Below, one piece after another: positions 40,953-51,887 of a DNA stretch of 62,000 nt. The first letter of the stretch is position 1. The number at the start of each line of letters is the position of its first letter. Below the pieces are notes generated by a model. That model was not told the DNA's origin and ran no database searches. It saw only the letters and a program-made list of their open reading frames with translations. Made by a program: the position numbers and the translations under genes. Source of the stretch: Prorocentrum cordatum (Eukaryota > Sar > Dinophyceae > Prorocentrales > Prorocentraceae); contig CAUYUJ010009447.1 of the NCBI GenBank assembly GCA_963575745.1, positions 131,684 to 193,683 on the forward strand. The letters are read 5' to 3'.

Positions 40953-43900
40953 CCCGAAAGTAGTGTGGGCGGCGTAGCTGACAGCACTGACGAATATGGG
41001 CGTAGAGCAGATCACGATTAGCGAAAACCTCGGTACTTGAGCAAGCACACATGGCATCGTGGGCATTCAAACCATCCCTCCACAGTGACGCACGAGTTAT
41101 CAGCGAAAAGGGGCACGTGAGACTGTCTGGCTCGATCACGTCGTGCGCATGCGGTGTAGCTCGTGGCGGGCATCTGTTGTGCAATACCGCTGTTACCGCG
41201 TGCTCCTGTGCTATGCGTCTAGTGCGGAAGCTCTGCCTGCAATATATGCACTCGTTCGTGATTGTCATACTGTGCGCGATCGATCTGCAATTGTGCCCGC
41301 CAGCCTTCGAGAATCTCTGGTGTGCCAGTAGTGCCCGACGTGTAGTGAAAGTACGCGTGCAAGGAGCGCCCGTGGAGTCCTTGAGGTCACATACCCAGAG
41401 AGGAGCAGGGGGGTCAGGTACATCAGCGCCCTCAGGAGCACCAGGAACCGCCCCAGGGGGTCCGCAGAGGCCAGGAGGTGGCGCGATGGCCACGGTACGA
41501 GCAGCAGCCCTGAGCACCCCAGGATCCAGACGAAGAAAACGTTCCCGAACGTCCTGGTCCATAAACGACGCACGGACGTTGAACCGAAACCTCTCGTCCC
41601 CCTCCGAGCCCATCAAGAGGTCCTCCAAGAGTCCCTCCTCCTCCTCAGACCTCTTCAACAACTTCACGACATCGACGACGAACCGCTGCGCATAAGCGTT
41701 CGCCTCCAAAGACAGACAGCCGTTCGCCAGGATCGTCGGCCCAGGGTCCACGGGAAGCTGGCCGAAAACGGATCCCAACTCCTGAGCATGGGTGCGTGGG
41801 ACCAGAAGCCATCGCCTGTACATGCGCAGGCGCCTCACCATCAACTCAGTGCCTGCAGGAGCCACGCCAACACGCCTGAGGACAACCTCATCGGAGTCGG
41901 CCTTGTATCTGAGGATGGGCTTATCGTTCGAGTCACGGACGGGGTCCCCCTCGGAATCGACAACCTCGAGCTTTTTGCACGCGTCGCCTCCCAGGATCTT
42001 CCTAGCGAAACCAACGAGGACTCGATCGAGACGACGTTCTTGAGTGGGAGTCAGCACGAGCACCGTCAATCCAGATAGAAGAGCGCCCTGCACAACCGAT
42101 CCAAACACAGTGCGGGTGAACCGCCATACCCTATTCTGCTTCCAGAAACGGCCCATACCGTAAAACCCCCTGCGGCATGCCACGATTCGCCTACGAAGTT
42201 CACTCTGCACTCCCCCGTTGACTGAGGTAGAGATCCCAAGAGCAATGTTGTCGAACTGCACGCGACCGTCGACGGGGGTCCTGCCACTGAAGAGCTCCGA
42301 CGAATGACGATGTGCCCCAGGGCCCACGAAGGAAGGAGACACGCTGCTTTTCTCTGCATTGTGAGCGTACCCGCTGCAAGCCAGCTCCTCGCGCAAGAAA
42401 AGGTGAGCACGAGATAAGGTATACTGAGCATTTCGTGCAGACGTGACGATATGAGTACGAGACGTATCGTCCGCGTAGATTCGACAGGATAAATCAACAG
42501 GTCGCTGAAGAAAGGGCGCCCAGGCCGTGCACAGTGCTTCGCTGGGCCAGATCACACGATCAGGGTCGTCAGGCGGCACCGGTGGGACCAGCCGCTGCGA
42601 AACCCATTCATCGTGAGTCTCAGGCCGAGGTGGAGCAGGAACATCGCACCAGGTGGCCTGTCGAAGCCGATCCAGCCATCGTTGGACAGGGCGTCGGAAG
42701 GTGCGAGCAAAGAACACCGCCGCGGGGCTGTCGCCCATGAAAGCCCCCACCTGGTTATGCAACGTCTGCTCGCCATCGGCCGCCTGGATCGTGAACGTCG
42801 CCAGCTCGTGCCGCTGGTGGAAGAAGGTCTGGTCCTGCGGCAAGACGGCGTCACACACCGTCTCCCGCAGCTCGCTGAAGGGCGTGCAGCCGAAAGCGTT
42901 CGACATGTCCTCCTTCGACGTGATCGTGGAGATGCCCCTGGCCCGCAGGCGAGCCAGAAGCGCCTCCTGGCAGATGATGGCCCCCTCGCGGTTCCTGCCT
43001 GGCAAGTAGCCGTGCTCGCGATCGGGCTCAGAGTCGACAGCTCCACGACGAAGGAGGGCCTTGTACCACATCACGCCCATGCGGCACAAGCCGTGAATAT
43101 ACCGCCTAGCACTGAAGCCTGCCTTGCCGCTGCACTTCGAGAGACCTGTGGCACGGGAATGATGCCAAACAATCGGAGTACGGCCAACACGTCGAACATG
43201 ATGACAAATCTTCTGGATAGCTTTCAGGGTCCCAGGGTTCTCAAAGGAAGGAGTGTCAGCACCCAGTCCGCGGCGGTCGCCAGCGAGTCGATGCCGCGGA
43301 GCGAAGTCGGCACGCTGAGCAGAAACTCCCTCCTCGCCGCCGTCGTCGTCGCCCTCCCCGTCCTGCTTCTTGCGTGGCTTCCTGTGGGAACCGTCGAACC
43401 TGCGGTTGGGGTCGAGCGTGAGCATCAGCACCTCGCACGGCACGCTATGGGCTGGCGCCGACTTCCTGCGCGGCGCGCGCTCGAGCAGCTCCGTCACTTC
43501 CCTCAAGTCGTCCCTCCCCTCCTCCACGTGCGCAAAGTTATCCAGTCCCAGCATCGGAGGTGGGGGAAGACGGGACAGCTGGTCCCTCTGGTAGGCGTCG
43601 AAGTCGACAGGCTCTGCTCGCAGACCGCCCTCGGGGCCAGGAAGAGAGAAGTACTGCTGCACTTCGTCGCGTCTCGGCACGAACTCCTCAGCAACGTTAT
43701 ACTTCCTGTGACGTGGGCCTCCGCACTTGCCTGCCAGTAAGTGCGCAAGCCTCCATACCTCGGCGTGACGGCGCGCCTGCCAAGCCTCGCCGATCTCATG
43801 GACGAGCTCCTCCGTGGCCTCCTGCAGACGAGAGCGCCGTAGCACTCGAAGCCGTCGCGAGGCCCTCGCAAGGGCCATGCACACCTGCTCGTCGTCGCCG

Positions 43901-45180
43901 TCCGCCTCCCGAATGCGACGCCGCTCAGCAAGGAGACGAGAGCGCTCCGCAGCAAAAGCCTGGGCGCGAGGGTTCACACCCGCATGCTTGCCGAAGTGCT
44001 CCTCCGCAACCCCGTAGACCGTGGTGATCCAGCGAGCCCACGCCTCATCTGGGGAGGAGGCCTGAAGACAGAGATCGTGATAGTCTGGACCAGCATCGAA
44101 GGCCCGCTCGAGATCGCGAACAAACTCCTGAACTCCAGTCCCGCGCCTGAGAGCCTGGGCCAAGCGGTCATAATCCCAGGACGTCTGTTCAACACGGGAG
44201 TGTGACATGTCGAACATATACTCAAGCCTCAAAAGCAAGGGAACGTGATCTTGCACACCCTGTTTGCGGATCAACTTCAATCGCACACTCGAGCGAGTCA
44301 AAGGCAAGACTTTCCTGACGTCGTCCGTCTGCCAGGCGAAGGTCGCGATAAAATCAATACAAGACGCAGACGAGGCGCCGAAATACGTGGGCCCCGTCGG
44401 GAAGTCGGTCGACACTGCCCGCACAGCGTGGCGCTCCATGACCTCGAGGACGCGGTCGCTGGCGTAGTGCTGTTCGGCATTGCAGTGTCGTCCCAGCGCG
44501 GGTGAGCATACACGAGCCTGGCCCCCGCCACGACGGCGCCAGCCGAACGAGTCGTTCAGGTCGAAGCCCCAGAGCAGACTAGCCCTGCGCGGAGTCCAGC
44601 AAAGAACCTGTTCCAACCAGCTGCACATCACATCGACAGTCTGATGGTACTTCTGATGCGCCTCCGAGGTCACACTCTCCCTCGCATCTCGTCGAGCTGT
44701 CGGTCTCGGGGGAAAATAGGTAATCGGGATCACGATGTCGAAACGACCAGAGCGCAGGCGATGCAGGGCCACCCGCCCCCTCAAGTACTTGGGGACGGCC
44801 GGCGTGTCCACGAGGTGCTTCATACGAAACTTAGACTTGCGAATCAGCAGCACCGTGCCGCACGATCTGTTCGAGTGACGGCTCGGCACATATCCAGAGT
44901 GGATGGCATAGTGATATCTCAGCGACGATCTTGTGGTGGCCTGATCTTGTGAGGCGCGCTCGCCCGTACTGGTGAGGGCAATCAGATCGATCGTCGCGAG
45001 CTCCTCGCTTATGTCGTTCAGCCTCAGCTCATCCGCCCTCATACAGTTCCAGTGAACAAACGTGAGCATCTGAACATGGAGTAAGAGAGTGGTGAGCTGG
45101 CCGTGGGGGGCCGCCCGTAGCGGAGTACGGTTGTCGGTGTGCGGAGGCCTCCTGCCCCAGGTACGCAATCGCCTGGGCAT
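40953..45180 (-). CDS. Non-LTR retrotransposon polyprotein: EEP endonuclease, reverse transcriptase, C2H2 zinc fingers
   Basis: The longest protein-like frame in the window, about 1,409 codons before the frame change. Residues 38-340 are an EEP endonuclease: FVHWNC, ITYFPP, LLWGFDLND (the GDLN position), SCIDFIAT and the terminal DH of QDHVPL. Residues 400-600 are a basic/helical linker. Residues 650-950 are the RT: TSKEDMSNAF (motif A Asp), GAFMGDSPAAVFFARTF (motif B) and IYADDTS (motif C, YADD). Residues 1262-1400 hold Cys/His pairs of C2H2 type (CIYCRQSF...H; CPFSL...; H-IRQC). Catalytic residues look intact, so activity is possible. The start is uncertain: the first ATG is at 45180, but domain homology begins near residue 38. 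No separate ORF1 is seen, and a GGA tract lies just upstream. Confidence 0.85.
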
Positions 45181-45187
45181 GGTGGGC

Positions 45188-45265
45188 TAGGAGGAGGAGG
45201 AGGAGGAGGAGGAGGAGGAGGAGGAGGAGGCGGAAGAGGAGGTGGAAGAGGAAGAGGTTTTCCGC
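45188..45265. repeat. (GGA)n microsatellite
   Basis: GGAGGAGGA run to 45231, then degenerate GGAAGAGGA. It abuts the 5' end of the LINE frame. Confidence 0.95.
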
Positions 45266-45376
45266 CGGTCCCGGCCTCCGGGAGGCCCTTGCCGGGCCTC
45301 GGGGCCAAAAGGCCACTCGGGAGGAGAAAGCCCTGTCCTGGGGCCTGGGGCAAAGGTCCAGGCCTCTGGGGGCCTC

Positions 45377-45491
45377 TTTTCCTCCTGCTCCTCCTCCTCC
45401 TCCTCGTCCTCCTCGTCCTCCTCCTCCTCCTCCTCCTCCTCCTCCTCCTCCTCCTCCTCCTCCTCCTCCTCCTCCTCCTCCTCCTCCTCCT
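45377..45491. repeat. (CTC)n microsatellite
   Basis: About 110 bp of CCT triplets with two CGTCCT interruptions. It is opposite in strand asymmetry to the GGA run 120 bp away, so the two could pair. Confidence 0.95.
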
Positions 45492-45619
45492 ATGTCCCTC
45501 ATGCGATAGAAATGGTAAGCACTCGCAGCGCGTCATGAAAAAAGTGCGACGTCGTGGGTATGGGGATGTTCGGTGGCAGCTCATGATGGAGCCTCTCATA
45601 CCATCTTGTCGGCTCTTGC

Positions 45620-45730
45620 GAATCGACGCTAGTCGACGCAAGTCGACGCGGAATCGACACTACTCGACGCCAGCCGACGCTAAATCGGCGCTGTCCCATC
45701 GACCCCCAGACGCTCATCGACGCGGAAGAC
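45620..45730. repeat. AGTCGACGC short repeat
   Basis: About nine ~10-12-bp units of TCGACGCNAG / CGACGCGGAA. Confidence 0.8.
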
Positions 45731-45962
45731 GGGATTAAGAGGGTATACCAGACTCCCATGATTTGCTCCCCGAGGGATGGGGGGCGACGACCCGTGCACC
45801 TCTCGTGCCCCCTTAGACGAGCGCGTTCTACTCGCAAAGCGACTACTCGCAAATGGCCTGGACCCCCCGCGGACAATCTACGATAACTTATGTCCAAAGC
45901 AGACAAGTGTTTTTTTTCTGACGTTTGCGAGCAGGCACTTTGCGAGTGGTGGAACGCGCTCG
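45731..45962. other. No gene recognised
   Basis: Short mixed spacer. Confidence 0.4.
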
Positions 45963-45967
45963 GTGCC

Positions 45968-46006
45968 CCCTCCTCCTCCTCCTCCTCCTCCTCCTCCTCC
46001 TCCTCC
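45968..46006. repeat. (CTC)n microsatellite
   Basis: 13 CTC triplets. Confidence 0.95.
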
Positions 46007-46375
46007 TTGTGCCCCCCAGCGCCCTCCCGCTGCGCAACGCCCGCGCTCGCCAGCTGCTCCAGCCGCCGGGCAGCCCGCATGGCTGCGGCCGCCGCCATGG
46101 GCAGCGGGGGGTTCCCCGCCCGCAATCTCACGGGGGCTCGCGGGGTGGGTGGGAGGAGAATATGTAGAAGGTGGAGGAAGTATGGAGGAAGAGGGACGAG
46201 GACGACAAGGAAGTGGGGGATGATAGGGGCTCCCCCCACGGTTGTCCTTGAACGGCTCTTTCAGGTGGCCGCCAGCCCTTGCGCACGACCGCACTTACGC
46301 GCGAAGCTCGGAAGCGCGCGGGGAAGAAGGAACGAGAGAGCGGTGACGAGATCACCTCGCGAGACCTGAGGCCAA
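46007..46375. other. No gene recognised
   Basis: GC-rich spacer, alanine/arginine frames only. Confidence 0.4.
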
Positions 46376-46985
46376 GGCGGCTGAGAGGCAAGATGAGGAG
46401 GGTCCAGGACGAGATGGAGAGGCGTGGAAGGAAAAGGAGGGCGAGGAGGAGAGGAGGGGCACGGCGTAGACGAGGGCGCTCCCGAGGCCGAGGGGCGCCC
46501 CCCCCCCCCCTGGCCGCGGAGAGCACGAACCCGCGCGCGGGTGCGGGAGGTCGCCGCGGCGGGGGGGGGCACGGCACGGCGAGGGGATGGCTGGGAGCGC
46601 GGACTGGAGTAGCGCTGAGGAAGAGGATCGAGGAGGGTGATCGAGGAGGAGGAGGATCGAGGAGGGGGATCGAGGAGATGATCGCGAGGGCAGGAGGGAG
46701 GACCGAGGAGGGAGGGAGGGCAGGAGGGAGGATCGAGGAGCGAAAATCGAGGAGGATCGAGGACGAGGATTGGTGATCGAGGAGGAGGAGGAGGAGGAGG
46801 GAGGATCGGTTATCGAGGAGGAGGAGGAGGAAGAGGCGGAGGAAGAGGCGGAGGAGGAGAAGGCGGAGAGGGGAGAGGGGAGGAAGGGAGAGAGGGTAGG
46901 GAAAAAGGAGATGGGAGGAGGAGGAAGGGGGAGAGAGGAGCGGGGAGGAGGAAGGGGGGAAAGAGGGGGGGGAAGGGGTGGGCTC
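46376..46985. repeat. Purine-rich GATCGAGGAGG / GGAGGA tract
   Basis: Irregular ATCGAGGAG units at 46625-46820, then GGAGGAAGAGGCGGA and GGGGAGAGGGGAGG. Plus strand is almost all purine over about 350 bp. Confidence 0.9.
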
Positions 46986-47039
46986 CTCCCCTCTTCATCC
47001 TTTTCCTTACTGCGTCTCCCTCCTCCCTTACCCTCTGTG

Positions 47040-47665
47040 ACTCCCATGGGGCCATCTTGGGGCTCTCTGTGGCCGTCCTGGGGCCCTCTTGGGCTGTCTT
47101 GGGGTCCTCTTGGTAGCCTCAGAACTGTCTTCGGCCAATCTGGGCCAGAAACGGCGAGAACCAAAAACGCACAGAACTACACCAAGAACATCAATGTGCT
47201 TTGCCTCCGCAGGCCGTCTCGGGGATCCTCTTGGGAGAACGTTACGCCGTCCTAGGGCCCTCTTGGGTCGCCTTCGAGGGCTTGGGCCGTCTTCGGGCCC
47301 TCTTGGGCCCTCTTTGCAACCTCTTATGGCCCTCTTGGGCTCTACTGAGAGCCCCTTGGGGCCCTCTTTGGGTCGTACTGGGGCCGTCGTGGGCAAATCT
47401 CTGGGACCCTTTCGGGCCAATCTCCGATCATGGCCCGAAAAAGCTAGAACCCTCAAACCAATGACACACATAACCACACATGTGTATTTCTTACTCAGGC
47501 CGTCAGGGGGGGGGGTCCTCTTGTCCTCTTGTGAGGCTCTTGGACTGTCCTGGGAAACTCATGGGCAGAATTGGGGGGCTCGGGCCACCTTGGGGCCCTC
47601 TTGAGGCCCTGCTCGGCCGTCTTGGGACTCCCTCGGGGCCCTGTTGGGCCGTCTTGGAGTTCTCG
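47040..47665. repeat. CTTGGGGCCGTCTTGGG minisatellite with two ~85-bp spacers
   Basis: ~20-bp degenerate units of GGGCCCTCTTGGG / GCCGTCTTGGGGC. Two interrupting segments, at 47130-47215 and 47400-47505, are alike: GCCAATCTGGGCC, CGAGAACC or AGAACCCTCAAA, an ACACA stretch, then ATGTGYWTTKC and CAGGCCGTC. A third such segment lies at 50085-50160. So the real unit is about 270 bp. Confidence 0.8.
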
Positions 47666-47799
47666 CTTTTTATTACCCGCTTCACCCGCCGACCTCCGCC
47701 AGGGGCAACGCGAGAAATACAGGTCGCAGCATCATCCGATGCGATAGCCTCTGCGGCGAGTGGCGGCACGGGAGTCCAGAAAAAACAAATGCCACGCGC
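47666..47799. other. Spacer
   Basis: Nothing recognised. Confidence 0.4.
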
Positions 47800-47962
47800 T
47801 GCTAGGGTTACATGTAGGTCGGGCATGTCCTCCTACAGGCTGGTCTTGGACGAAACCATGTTCACACACAGTCCAGCAATCACAGAAATCGCCCCCAGAG
47901 TATTTGTTTACTATGTTTGAATATTCCTCCTGTAGAGGGACACGCCCGACTTAATGCTAGGG
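47800..47962. mobile_element. Inverted-repeat element family A, copy 4
   Basis: The element, 47815-47954 (140 bp), starts TAGGTCGGGCATGTCCTCC and ends CTCCTGTAGAGGGACACGC then CCGACTTAA. It is flanked by TGCTAGGG (47800-47807 and 47955-47962); counting on to 47814 and 47969, 11 of 15 bases match. Confidence 0.85.
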
Positions 47963-48219
47963 GAACGTCTGTGCGAAACGGTCAAGAACACACGCGACGG
48001 CTTTCGATGCTTTCGTGCTGTGACAGAGCACGGGCCAGCACGGGTGCCCCGTCAGAAGGGCGAACGGAGATTCGCGTCGAGCATGGCGGAATTGGGCACC
48101 GCGGGCGGCACCTCCTTCAGCCAACTGCTCCGCGTGCCCACGGCGTGATTTACTAAACATCTGTGATCCAGGCCTCGGAAAAATAGCGAACACTCATTCC
48201 ACATTCATCTGTCAAACGC

Positions 48220-48325
48220 CTCCCCCTCCCCCCAATGTTCAAAGTTGGCGGTGGGTCTGATGAGTTGCACCTCGACGGCAGTCTCCCCCACGCGTGCCAA
48301 CTTTGAATTTGGGGGGAGGGGGAGT
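48220..48325. repeat. 31-bp imperfect inverted repeat (hairpin)
   Basis: CTCCCCCTCCCCCCAATGTTC then AAAGTTGGC (48220-48250) pairs with GCCAACTTTGAATTTGGGGGG then AGGGGGAG (48296-48325), with a ~45-base loop. 47970-48219 shows no gene. Confidence 0.8.
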
Positions 48326-49054
48326 GCTCAGTAATTACTTCCCTCTACCATCTGGCGTTGCTCCTATGTCTCCACCATTTCGCCAACATCCTTCGGACCA
48401 TCATCATCCCTCCACCTCCGCCCTCATGAGCATCCTCAGCCTCATTCCAACCCAGCCCCCCCCCCTCCATCGTTCTATTCGTGCGGCAATTCGGCTACAG
48501 CGGGTCGGAAGAGATCCTCACACGGCTTCGGGTGCTGTGAGGGTCATGGATGGGGAAGATGAGCAAGGACCATTTCGTGGCCAGATCAATGAACGCTTTG
48601 CGGCCAGAAACGAAGAGGGTGAGACGATTGTAACAAGCCAGCTGGCCAGATACAGCCCTCTGTTGGGGCTCGAGGAAGGGAACGGGTAGCAGCGCCCGGG
48701 AGCGCACGGGCTCGAGCAGACGTGGGCCACCCGACATGGCGGTACGTAAGGGAGGCGTTGTCCTTCACACGGCTCACCAGAAGGAGGACGCTCCTCTCTG
48801 GCTGTCTGAGGGAGCACTTCGACGACAATGAGCCTCGCATTTGGCATGGCGGCCAACCCTGAGCAGCGCAATAGCTGTAAGATCGAATATGGCGTTGAGG
48901 TGTGAGCCGTCCAGAAAGGTGGCAGCACTGTATCGTCGTGGTGCTGGGGATGAGAAATTCGGTGGTGTGGGCATGGCCGTCTGGTTGCCACTTTGATTGT
49001 CCAACGATACTTGCCATGGCCGTGGAACTATGGCAACATCATGACACTGTGAAT
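48326..49054. other. No gene recognised
   Basis: Several overlapping minus-strand frames of about 140-157 codons, none with a domain. Confidence 0.35.
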
Positions 49055-49603
49055 TTACATGTCCGAAGCCGTCGCCAATCGCAATTGCCACATTGGCCAC
49101 GCCAAACCGCGTGTGTGACCTTGGCAGCGTAGCCTTGACAAGTATCGAAAATAGGCTCTGGTCATGTCGGTAATGAGTTGGGCCTGGCCAGCCACGTGAA
49201 ACCGATGTCCCATCTGATACGAGATGGAAATCAGAAGCCAACGCCTCCCATTCATTGAGAAACTGGCGAGTGCGACTGTTGACTCTCAGGGCAAATCGCT
49301 GACTTGTAAATTGGGGCGACTCGCAAGACTCACGGTTGAAGCAAGCAGTACCGTACCGACGAAAACGTCACATTTCGTGACTTGGCCGGTGTCGAACAAC
49401 CATGTCGGCGCTTGTGCTGTTCTGCAATGGATAGGCCACACGTTCAATACGTCAAGCTGCACTCTGGCGAAGCCAGCATCACCCGAATCTGCATTTACCA
49501 ATGTATCGTTGTCACAACTCTGCTTAGACTTCGAGAGGGGATCTGCCAGGGCCACTCTAGAACCAGAACTGCTCCTGTAGATGCTCCTTCCAGCGCGCGT
49601 CAC
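49055..49603 (-). pseudogene. Possible decayed coding region, unknown function
   Basis: A minus-strand frame reads ADSGDAGFARVQLDVLNVW and TGQVTKCDVFVGTVLLAS, hits a TGA near 49286, and continues in the same register with NGRRWLLISISYQMGHRFH and TDMTRAYFRYLSRL to a stop at 49055. The residue balance is protein-like on both sides of the stop. No family is recognised and no start is evident. It could be a dead gene or chance. Confidence 0.2.
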
Positions 49604-49964
49604 TCAGACATTCTGGACGCGAAGCATCTATCCTTCTGGCCTCCGTAGAGAGCCGCTGCCTCTCGGGATCGGGGGGGAAACATGCGAGAAGAAGTGCACC
49701 AGACTCACGTCACTGATGCAACTGCCCGTCGGCGGTGCCATTTTTGCTGGCGCGGCGGCTGTAACGGAGGCTGCCGCAGAAGATCGCAGAAGGTGCTGGA
49801 CAGGCTGCCGCAGCAGAAACACCAACAGCCAAGGCAAAACACATAAGACCAAGGGGGGCCTCACGGTAGAGGACTCCGTCGGCTGCGGAGGTGCAGGCCC
49901 AAAACCCAACTTGAGCAAAACTGGCATCAACCCAAACAGCTTGCGCTACCACGCCTTGAGCCAA
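49604..49964. other. No gene recognised
   Basis: Mixed spacer. Confidence 0.4.
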
Positions 49965-50312
49965 CGTGGCTGCGGACCTTCTTGGAGTTCTCTTGAGCAG
50001 TCTTGGGGCTCTCATGACGCGTCTTGGGGACCTCTTTGGGGCTTCTTGGGCCGTCTTGGGGCGAACTGCCGGGCCTGTTGGGCAGTCTTGGGCGGTCGGA
50101 AGCCCGAAAAGGCGAGACGCCTAAAAAGTTTCCAACAACAGACGAATCAATGTGTTTGGCCTCCCGAGGCCCTCTTGGGAGTCCTATTGAGGGCATATGG
50201 GGCCGTCGGTGGGTCCTCTTGGACAATCTCGAAGCCAGCTAAGGCCACGCCACCTTCGAACGCTAGTCCTGGGAAATCTTAGAGCGCTCTCGGGCCGCTT
50301 TGGAGCCCTCCC
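49965..50312. repeat. CTTGGGGCC minisatellite, second block
   Basis: TCTTGGGGCTCTCATGACG, GTCTTGGGGACCTC and GGGCCGTCTTGGGGCG units, plus the spacer-type segment at 50085-50160 (AAAAGGCGAGACGCC, CAATGTGTTTGGCCTCC). Confidence 0.8.
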
Positions 50313-51359
50313 TCACTTACTCCCCCCACGGAGTACCCCCCCCTTTCGGGCTTCGCCCCACCAGAACGTCATCACTCGAACCTCGCTCTTTCCGCCATCC
50401 GAGCAAGAGCGTTAGGATACGAGGGTGTCCAACATGATCTGGCAATCCACATCACTGGCAATCCACATCACTAACACAGACGTTGCTGGCATTTTCAGCT
50501 TCGGTCATTGGCGATGTGCGGTGCGACTCTGAGGAGGAGGTGACGGAATAGACTGCAAATGTGCAGTCGACCGTGTGCGTGTACGCTCAGTGCGCGCCCG
50601 ACCTACAACAGGCAGTACCAGCACAATTTCTGACCAACATGGTACTCGTCCTCCCAACTAATAACGGGCACCCAATACACACCACCACGCACGACCCCCC
50701 CCCCCACCCCGTGCAAGTGCGGAACCCCAACCGAGCAGGATCCACCCCTGGCACACACGAAGAATAAGCGTTCGAGAAACATATATCTAAACCCGGCGCC
50801 CCAATTGCAAGCAACAAGCCCCAAGACATGAACCATCCACGCTGCGCTGTATCCGTCCGCGTGCTGCGGGAATTCTGCGGACGGTAGCGCGAAACATCTC
50901 TGGAAGCTCGCCCCCTGGCTGGTGGCACTGGCTTGTACACAGCTTGCGCTTCACCCCCGTGGCTCAGGGCTACTGCAGACGGCCTCACGCTGCTTCTGCC
51001 GTCGTATGTTGCAAACCCAGGCTGCCATATTACTAAATTTGTGTTTAGCCACAGGTGTTGCTTTCCAGATTCCCGCCCGCCTCCACCGCAGCCAGGTCTC
51101 GCTGGAGAAGGAAGCTGATTGTATCCTCCGTGCTCGCACCAATCGGGGCAAGCTCCTCGATCGCCCAACTCAAGGTAAGTTCCTCGGCGCTTGGGTCGCT
51201 CACGCGGAGGGCTGCGTGCGACGGCTTTGGTCGCAACGCGACAACACATGCACAAGCTAAGTGCCAAGACGCCAAGAAGCTCCGACCAATCCAGCGCAGA
51301 CCGATGAGGTAAGCGCCGGAGCAGGCGCGGAGCGCAGTGCTGCGGGCCTCGGCGAGAGA
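50313..51359. other. No gene recognised
   Basis: Mixed sequence. A frame following the stop of the next gene stays open for about 100 codons, but it has no ATG and no recognised domain, so it is read as 3' flank. Confidence 0.4.
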
Positions 51360-51824
51360 TTAAATCGGCTTGTACTGGTGGGACCTGTCGTAGCGGTCCA
51401 TGCACCCGCAGCAGTCGCACGTGTCCACCACGCTCTTCCCAGTCACGAGCTCGGAGACGAAGCAGCCGAGACAGCAGCACGCGAGGCTAGAGCTCAAGCC
51501 GCTCATGAGCGCTACACCGAACACGTAGTCCACCACCTTGAGGCCCCTGTCGAAACCGCCCTCGCACATCTGGGAGACGAAGCCGCAGGGCTCCGAGCAG
51601 AAGCTCACGAGGTCGGACATTACGCCACAGACATGCGCCACGAAGGTGGGGGGCCTCTCTAGGGAGCAGTGATGGTCCCTCTCCTGGCGGCACATGTCCT
51701 CGATGTGCTCGTCGAGTGCCGGGACGTACGTCCACAGGCCCACCAGCAGCAGCACCGCCAGGAGTATCTGCAGCACGGTCAGCACGGCGACAATCCCCAA
51801 GAAAATAATGTTCAGCCTGGCCAT
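51360..51824 (-). CDS. Cys-rich two-helix membrane protein (possibly a terminal exon)
   Basis: 154 codons from ATG at 51824 to TAA. A strong transmembrane helix spans residues 6-34 (IIFLGIVAVLTVLQILLAVL...). A loop of about 60 residues has six cysteines (45, 53, 66, 76, 80, 87), including DHHC and CSEPC. A second hydrophobic segment (97-127) contains a CCCLGC cluster. The short tail has CDCCGCMDRYDRSHQYKPI. The paired helices around a six-Cys loop recall tetraspan-type membrane proteins, but no family is recognised. The frame stays open 20 codons upstream to a TAG at 51885-51887, so the ATG may be internal and an upstream exon may exist. Composition differs sharply from the surrounding repeats, which supports it being real. 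Confidence 0.6.
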   Translation of the reverse strand: MARLNIIFLGIVAVLTVLQILLAVLLLVGLWTYVPALDEHIEDMCRQERDHHCSLERPPTFVAHVCGVMSDLVSFCSEPCGFVSQMCEGGFDRGLKVVDYVFGVALMSGLSSSLACCCLGCFVSELVTGKSVVDTCDCCGCMDRYDRSHQYKPI

Positions 51825-51887
51825 CCACCAGCGCGCCCCCTTGCACGCTGAGGCGCTGTGGAATGCAAAGTGCGGTTCTGCATTCTA

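Noticed and set aside
41045-43740. Plus-strand frames across the LINE, including one of 375 codons
   Set aside because: Antisense shadows of the EEP/RT/zinc-finger coding strand, with no motifs of their own.
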